NCBI GenBank assembly: GCA_965237405.1 | Contig: OZ250139.1 | Coordinates: 4,588,001-4,652,000 of the forward strand | DNA from: CAUZIB01 sp963663925 | GTDB taxonomy: Bacteria; Acidobacteriota; Vicinamibacteria; Vicinamibacterales; UBA8438 | Reading direction: 5' to 3' | Length of the DNA: 64,000 nucleotides | Part shown: positions 61,101-64,000 of the stretch, one piece after another | Position numbering within the stretch: position 1 is the stretch's first letter | Layout: each line of letters starts with the position of its first letter | The notes under the pieces: model-generated | Seen by the model: the letters and a program-made list of their open reading frames with translations, nothing else | Database searches by the model: none | What the model was told of the DNA's origin: nothing | Position numbers and translations under genes: made by a program

Positions 61101-61980
61101 GGTTCACGACCAGCGCGCTCCATAGAAGCGGCAGATATACGAGTGAACTGAGGAACAGCGCGCGCGCTCTCTCCTGGGACGGCCTCGCGTCGAACCTCCA
61201 GGCAAATACGACAAACGCGACCCCCAAACCCACCGCGGCCGCCGCGTACGAGCGCCCCGTAAGTCCGACAATAGAGGGCAGTATGCTGATCGGGAGCAAA
61301 GCTGAAGAGTACCACAAGGCGTGCCTCGCGTTCCGTTGTCCGGTGGTGTCGATGACTGCCAGCAGGGGAAGCCTTGCCCGACGAAAGTCATCCCGATACA
61401 TCCATGCCAACGCGTGAAAGTGCGGTAGTTGCCAAAGGAATACGATTCCGAATAGTGACCAGCCCTCGACACCAATGACACCCTGGGCCGCACTCCAGCC
61501 GATCACGGGCGGAAGGGCCCCTGGAATCGCACCGATCAGCGTTGCCCATGGCGTTCGTCGCTTAAGCGGCGTATAGATGCCGATGTAGCTAATGAGCGTC
61601 GCGACGGCGACGAGAGTGGCGATGGTATTCGTGCCGATCGCCAACTCTGTAATGCCACATGTCGCCAGCAACAATGCGAAGATCACCGCTTCCGCCGCCT
61701 GAATCCGTCCAGCAGGTATGGGTCGTTGCCGAGTCCGCTCCATGGTTTGATCGATGTCTCGTTCGGCGACTTGGTTGAGCGCTGCTGCGCTTCCGGCTAC
61801 CAAGGCCGATCCCAAAACCGTGTGCAGCAGTGTAAGAAAGTCGACATCAGCCGCTGCTCCGATGAGGTAGCCGACACCAGCAGTGAGCACGACCAGCGCG
61901 TTGAGGCGAGGCTTTGTTAGTGCGAGGAAATCTGTCGCCCGTGAGCGCGTGTCAGAAAGGGCGATAGTTTCGGTCTTCAT
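61090..61980 (-). CDS. ctaB: Heme O synthase (protoheme IX farnesyltransferase)
   Basis: 296 residues, UbiA family. The key motif is AALNQVAERDIDQTMERTRQ with RPIPAGRI, and the second Asp-rich loop is in ALAWMYRDDFRRARLPLLAV. Nine hydrophobic helices follow. It makes heme O, the precursor of heme A. The start overlaps the ctaA stop (4 nt). Confidence 0.92.
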   Translation of the reverse strand: MKTETIALSDTRSRATDFLALTKPRLNALVVLTAGVGYLIGAAADVDFLTLLHTVLGSALVAGSAAALNQVAERDIDQTMERTRQRPIPAGRIQAAEAVIFALLLATCGITELAIGTNTIATLVAVATLISYIGIYTPLKRRTPWATLIGAIPGALPPVIGWSAAQGVIGVEGWSLFGIVFLWQLPHFHALAWMYRDDFRRARLPLLAVIDTTGQRNARHALWYSSALLPISILPSIVGLTGRSYAAAAVGLGVAFVVFAWRFDARPSQERARALFLSSLVYLPLLWSALVVNRVF

Positions 61981-62990
61981 ACGCTCGCCCCGCGCGACCC
62001 CTGCCGGGCCAATTCCGCCGTATCAAGCGAAGAATCTTCTTCGGGAAGAGCGTGATGCGCGGTTGCATTGGCGAAATGGTTACGGTACACCCGCAGGCCG
62101 AGCACGATAGATGTGCCGAGCAAGAGTGCTCCGGTCGCGACGTGCGCCGTATTGATGGTGACTTGGCGCTCACTCCAAATGGTCCACGCACCGAGCGTTA
62201 ACTGAACAGCCACGATCGCTAGTAAAAGCAACGCCGGTCGCACTATTTCTCCTCGTGTCCGGTGCCGCTCTAGGACCCGTTTCGCCACGGCAGCGACCAT
62301 GAGAGTTACGATGACAGCACCCACACGGTGCGTAAAGTGGATAATGATGGCGGTGCTCCACATCGGCGGAAATACGTGCCCAAAGGCGAGCGGAAAATCT
62401 GGAATTGCGAGACCAGAACCTGTGTGCCGCATCGTTGCGCCAACCAGGATCTGTATATAGATGACGGCCGGCAGTGCCACGGCAAGTGAGTGCAGGGGCT
62501 GGTCCGCCGAAATCGTTTCGGTCGTCGCATCATTCCGGCCATACCGGTTGATCCAGTCTGGAGAGGTAAACACGGCTATCGACACGACGAGTGCGAAAAA
62601 GAGATGCGCGAGACCTGCGTGGCTGACAGAGACAGGCGTGGGGAGTAAGAACAGCACTGTCATCCCACCAAGCAGTCCTTGCGCAATGATGGCTGTAAGG
62701 GCCAACCACCCTAGACGCCGGACCCATGGTCTGGGCTCGACGCGGCTCAGCCAGACAGCCAACCCAATCGTCATAATCCCGACGATGCTTGCGATCAGGC
62801 GATGACTGTGTTCATAGAAGATCCCGCCCACCATCTTCGACGGCGGAAAGGAGAACATAAAGTAGCCGTAGGTGTTGGGCCAATCAGGCACGGCTAAACC
62901 TGATCCCGTACTGGTCACGAACCCGCCCGCCGCGATGAGTATGAGAGAGGCCGACGCAAGAAGCCGGTTATAGCGGTGCAGCCAGAGCAT
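61977..62990 (-). CDS. ctaA: Heme A synthase CtaA/COX15
   Basis: 337 residues with eight hydrophobic helices. Motifs: ASASLILIAAGGFVTSTGSG, LAVPDWPNTYGYFMFSFPPS and FYEHSHRLIASIVGIMTIGL (heme-binding His), VGATMRHTGSGLAIPDFPLA and IHFTHRVGAVIVTLMVA. The protein length and the E-H-x-H-R motif fit the COX15-like type. It converts heme O to heme A. Confidence 0.9.
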   Translation of the reverse strand: MLWLHRYNRLLASASLILIAAGGFVTSTGSGLAVPDWPNTYGYFMFSFPPSKMVGGIFYEHSHRLIASIVGIMTIGLAVWLSRVEPRPWVRRLGWLALTAIIAQGLLGGMTVLFLLPTPVSVSHAGLAHLFFALVVSIAVFTSPDWINRYGRNDATTETISADQPLHSLAVALPAVIYIQILVGATMRHTGSGLAIPDFPLAFGHVFPPMWSTAIIIHFTHRVGAVIVTLMVAAVAKRVLERHRTRGEIVRPALLLLAIVAVQLTLGAWTIWSERQVTINTAHVATGALLLGTSIVLGLRVYRNHFANATAHHALPEEDSSLDTAELARQGSRGASV

Positions 62991-63128
62991 AGTCAGAAGC
63001 AGCCGCCGACTTAACCAGAAGGCTTGGGTAGGGAAACGGCGGACGTCCGACGACCGAACGTTCGCCCCATTTATTGACTAGGCTCTAGGTATTTCGCGGC
63101 CTCGGCTCAGTTCAGTGTCCGTGCCGAC

Positions 63129-63923
63129 CTAGCCGATTGTGTATGTGAAGTTCAGTTCGGCCGTCGCACCCTCGCCGACGGTGACGTCCTGTGTCTGAAC
63201 GCCCATTGTCTCGTGCCACGCTTCCACGACGTAGTCACCGGGGGGGAGATTGCTGATGTCGAACTTTCCGTCGTTACCGGTCACAACAAAATAGGGATGG
63301 TCAACCACGCCGACATAGGCGTTCATCCACCCGTGCACGTCGCACTTAAACGGGACCATGACCTCCGGCGTGTCGAAGCTTGTGTCGTAAATCATGCCCT
63401 CGATCGGCTGACCGGTGTTGAACTCCGTGTTGGCCGATGGCGTTGCGTGAATATTGTGCAGTGTTTGGTCACTGTTTAAGACTTGCAAGGTCTGCCCAAC
63501 CCGAATACCGAACACGTGTGGACTGTAACGGCACCCGTTTTGATCGAGTACCACCGTCTCGGTGACCGGCGGGAAGGCCCGACCCTCGAGTCCTTCCTTT
63601 ACGTAGATGAACACGTTACCGAGCCCACCGTCATCGCCCACCACGTAGTACTCCGTTTGAGTGCTTGTTGCCTCCATGGCACAGAACGGATCGGAGTTCA
63701 TTCTGATCTCTTCTACCAGCGATTCATCGTGCACGGAAACCGTTCCGTCTGCGGATCCCCCAAATGTGATGGTGCCCATAACCGATCCGGCGGTCGCCGG
63801 GTCGATCGGGTCTGCCGCTGGTACGGCGGGTGCTACCGGTGCTTCGGAGCTGCCACCACCACAAGCGACCGCGACTATTAAGATAAGGACTGAGGCAAAC
63901 GCCCACGTTGTTCGGTGCAACAT
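63129..63923 (-). CDS. Blue-copper-like lipoprotein (cupredoxin plus regulatory-like end)
   Basis: 264 residues from ATG 63923, preceded by AGGAGA. The lipobox is V-A-C in LILIVAVACGGG. A cupredoxin-type site is suggested by LNSDQTLHNIHATPSANTEF (His) and VPFKCDVHGWMNAYVGVVDH (Cys, His, Met). The C-terminus is a regulatory-like strand set (NDGKFDISNLPPGDYVVEAW). It could carry electrons near the oxidase cluster. Assignment rests on ligand order. Confidence 0.75.
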   Translation of the reverse strand: MLHRTTWAFASVLILIVAVACGGGSSEAPVAPAVPAADPIDPATAGSVMGTITFGGSADGTVSVHDESLVEEIRMNSDPFCAMEATSTQTEYYVVGDDGGLGNVFIYVKEGLEGRAFPPVTETVVLDQNGCRYSPHVFGIRVGQTLQVLNSDQTLHNIHATPSANTEFNTGQPIEGMIYDTSFDTPEVMVPFKCDVHGWMNAYVGVVDHPYFVVTGNDGKFDISNLPPGDYVVEAWHETMGVQTQDVTVGEGATAELNFTYTIG

Positions 63924-64000
63924 CAAGAATCTCCTAGTTCGTGATCTGGGGTTGAGAGGGCCCATGGTACCGATACCAGCTTACGACCATCTCCGAAACG

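Noticed and set aside
1..64000. CRISPR arrays, rRNA genes and prophage structural genes
   Set aside because: No regularly spaced repeats, no rRNA-like sequence and no capsid, tail or integrase genes were seen.

Overview
The window is a chromosomal stretch of a Gram-negative, respiring heterotroph. Its gene set (TatT/DctP/DctQM TRAP transporter, hpnCDE squalene genes, E. coli-type frdABCD, a 533-residue double ThyX, regulatory-like/TPR secreted proteins, heme A synthesis genes beside ABC and DUF420 genes) resembles Acidobacteriota, perhaps Vicinamibacteria. The TRAP system and the many decayed genes would suit a marine or sponge-associated lineage. Both statements are inference: there is no rRNA here and no database search was possible.

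Layout. 1-5.4 kb: edge of a formylglycine-generating-enzyme-like gene, then a TRAP transporter operon and a TolB-like lipoprotein. 5.4-11.4 kb: proline dehydrogenase remnant, PlsB-like acyltransferase, Na/Pi symporter with PhoU, ThiO, MerR regulator. 11.4-16.4 kb: frdABCD and a PPi-type phosphofructokinase. 16.4-19.4 kb: an IS110-family element followed by wreckage (frameshifted mtgA, and an hsp20 and an sdhB that are both cut at the same point). 19.5-21.7 kb: gluzincin-like peptidase, Smr, QueF, HU. 21.9-25.85 kb: an NtrC-type regulator pseudogene split by a complete 3318-bp IS1595-family element. 25.9-41.9 kb: housekeeping genes (E2 acyltransferase, lipB, ygfZ, mutY, cobalamin adenosyltransferase, hpnCDE, thiI, def, thyX). 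41.9-51.8 kb: MBL hydrolase, broken NCS2 permease, rhodanese, M20 peptidase, SirB1-like protein, HAD, DUF1684, acyl-CoA dehydrogenase, thiolase. 52-55 kb: FadB-type enzyme and a TetR regulator with a FadR-like operator. 55-59 kb: TPR proteins and a beta-lactamase/NamZ fusion pseudogene interrupted by an IS256-family element. 59-64 kb: DUF420, ABC-2 transporter, ctaB, ctaA and a blue-copper-like lipoprotein.

How it works together. The fatty-acid beta-oxidation set (acyl-CoA dehydrogenase, FadB, thiolase) lies on one strand under a TetR regulator whose own promoter carries a 10-bp-arm palindrome close to the Bacillus FadR operator. hpnC, hpnD and hpnE form a squalene operon. ctaA/ctaB supply heme A for an oxidase probably just outside the window.

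Most notable. (1) The IS1595-family element at 22472-25789, with 23-bp inverted ends (20/23 identical) and a perfect 8-bp target duplication TTCCGCAT. It carries a passenger block of small genes pointing against the transposase: an SD-supported small ORF, a possible HicB/HicA-like pair, a two-helix membrane protein coupled to a 23-residue hydrophobic peptide, and a lipoprotein, with hairpins between several units. (2) A recurrent promoter layout, a -10 box 6-8 nt before the start codon with no Shine-Dalgarno, seen at ten genes and suggesting leaderless mRNAs. (3) A duplicated ThyX in which each half keeps a different part of the RHR-x7-S motif. (4) At least seven independent pseudogenes, pointing to ongoing genome erosion driven by IS activity.
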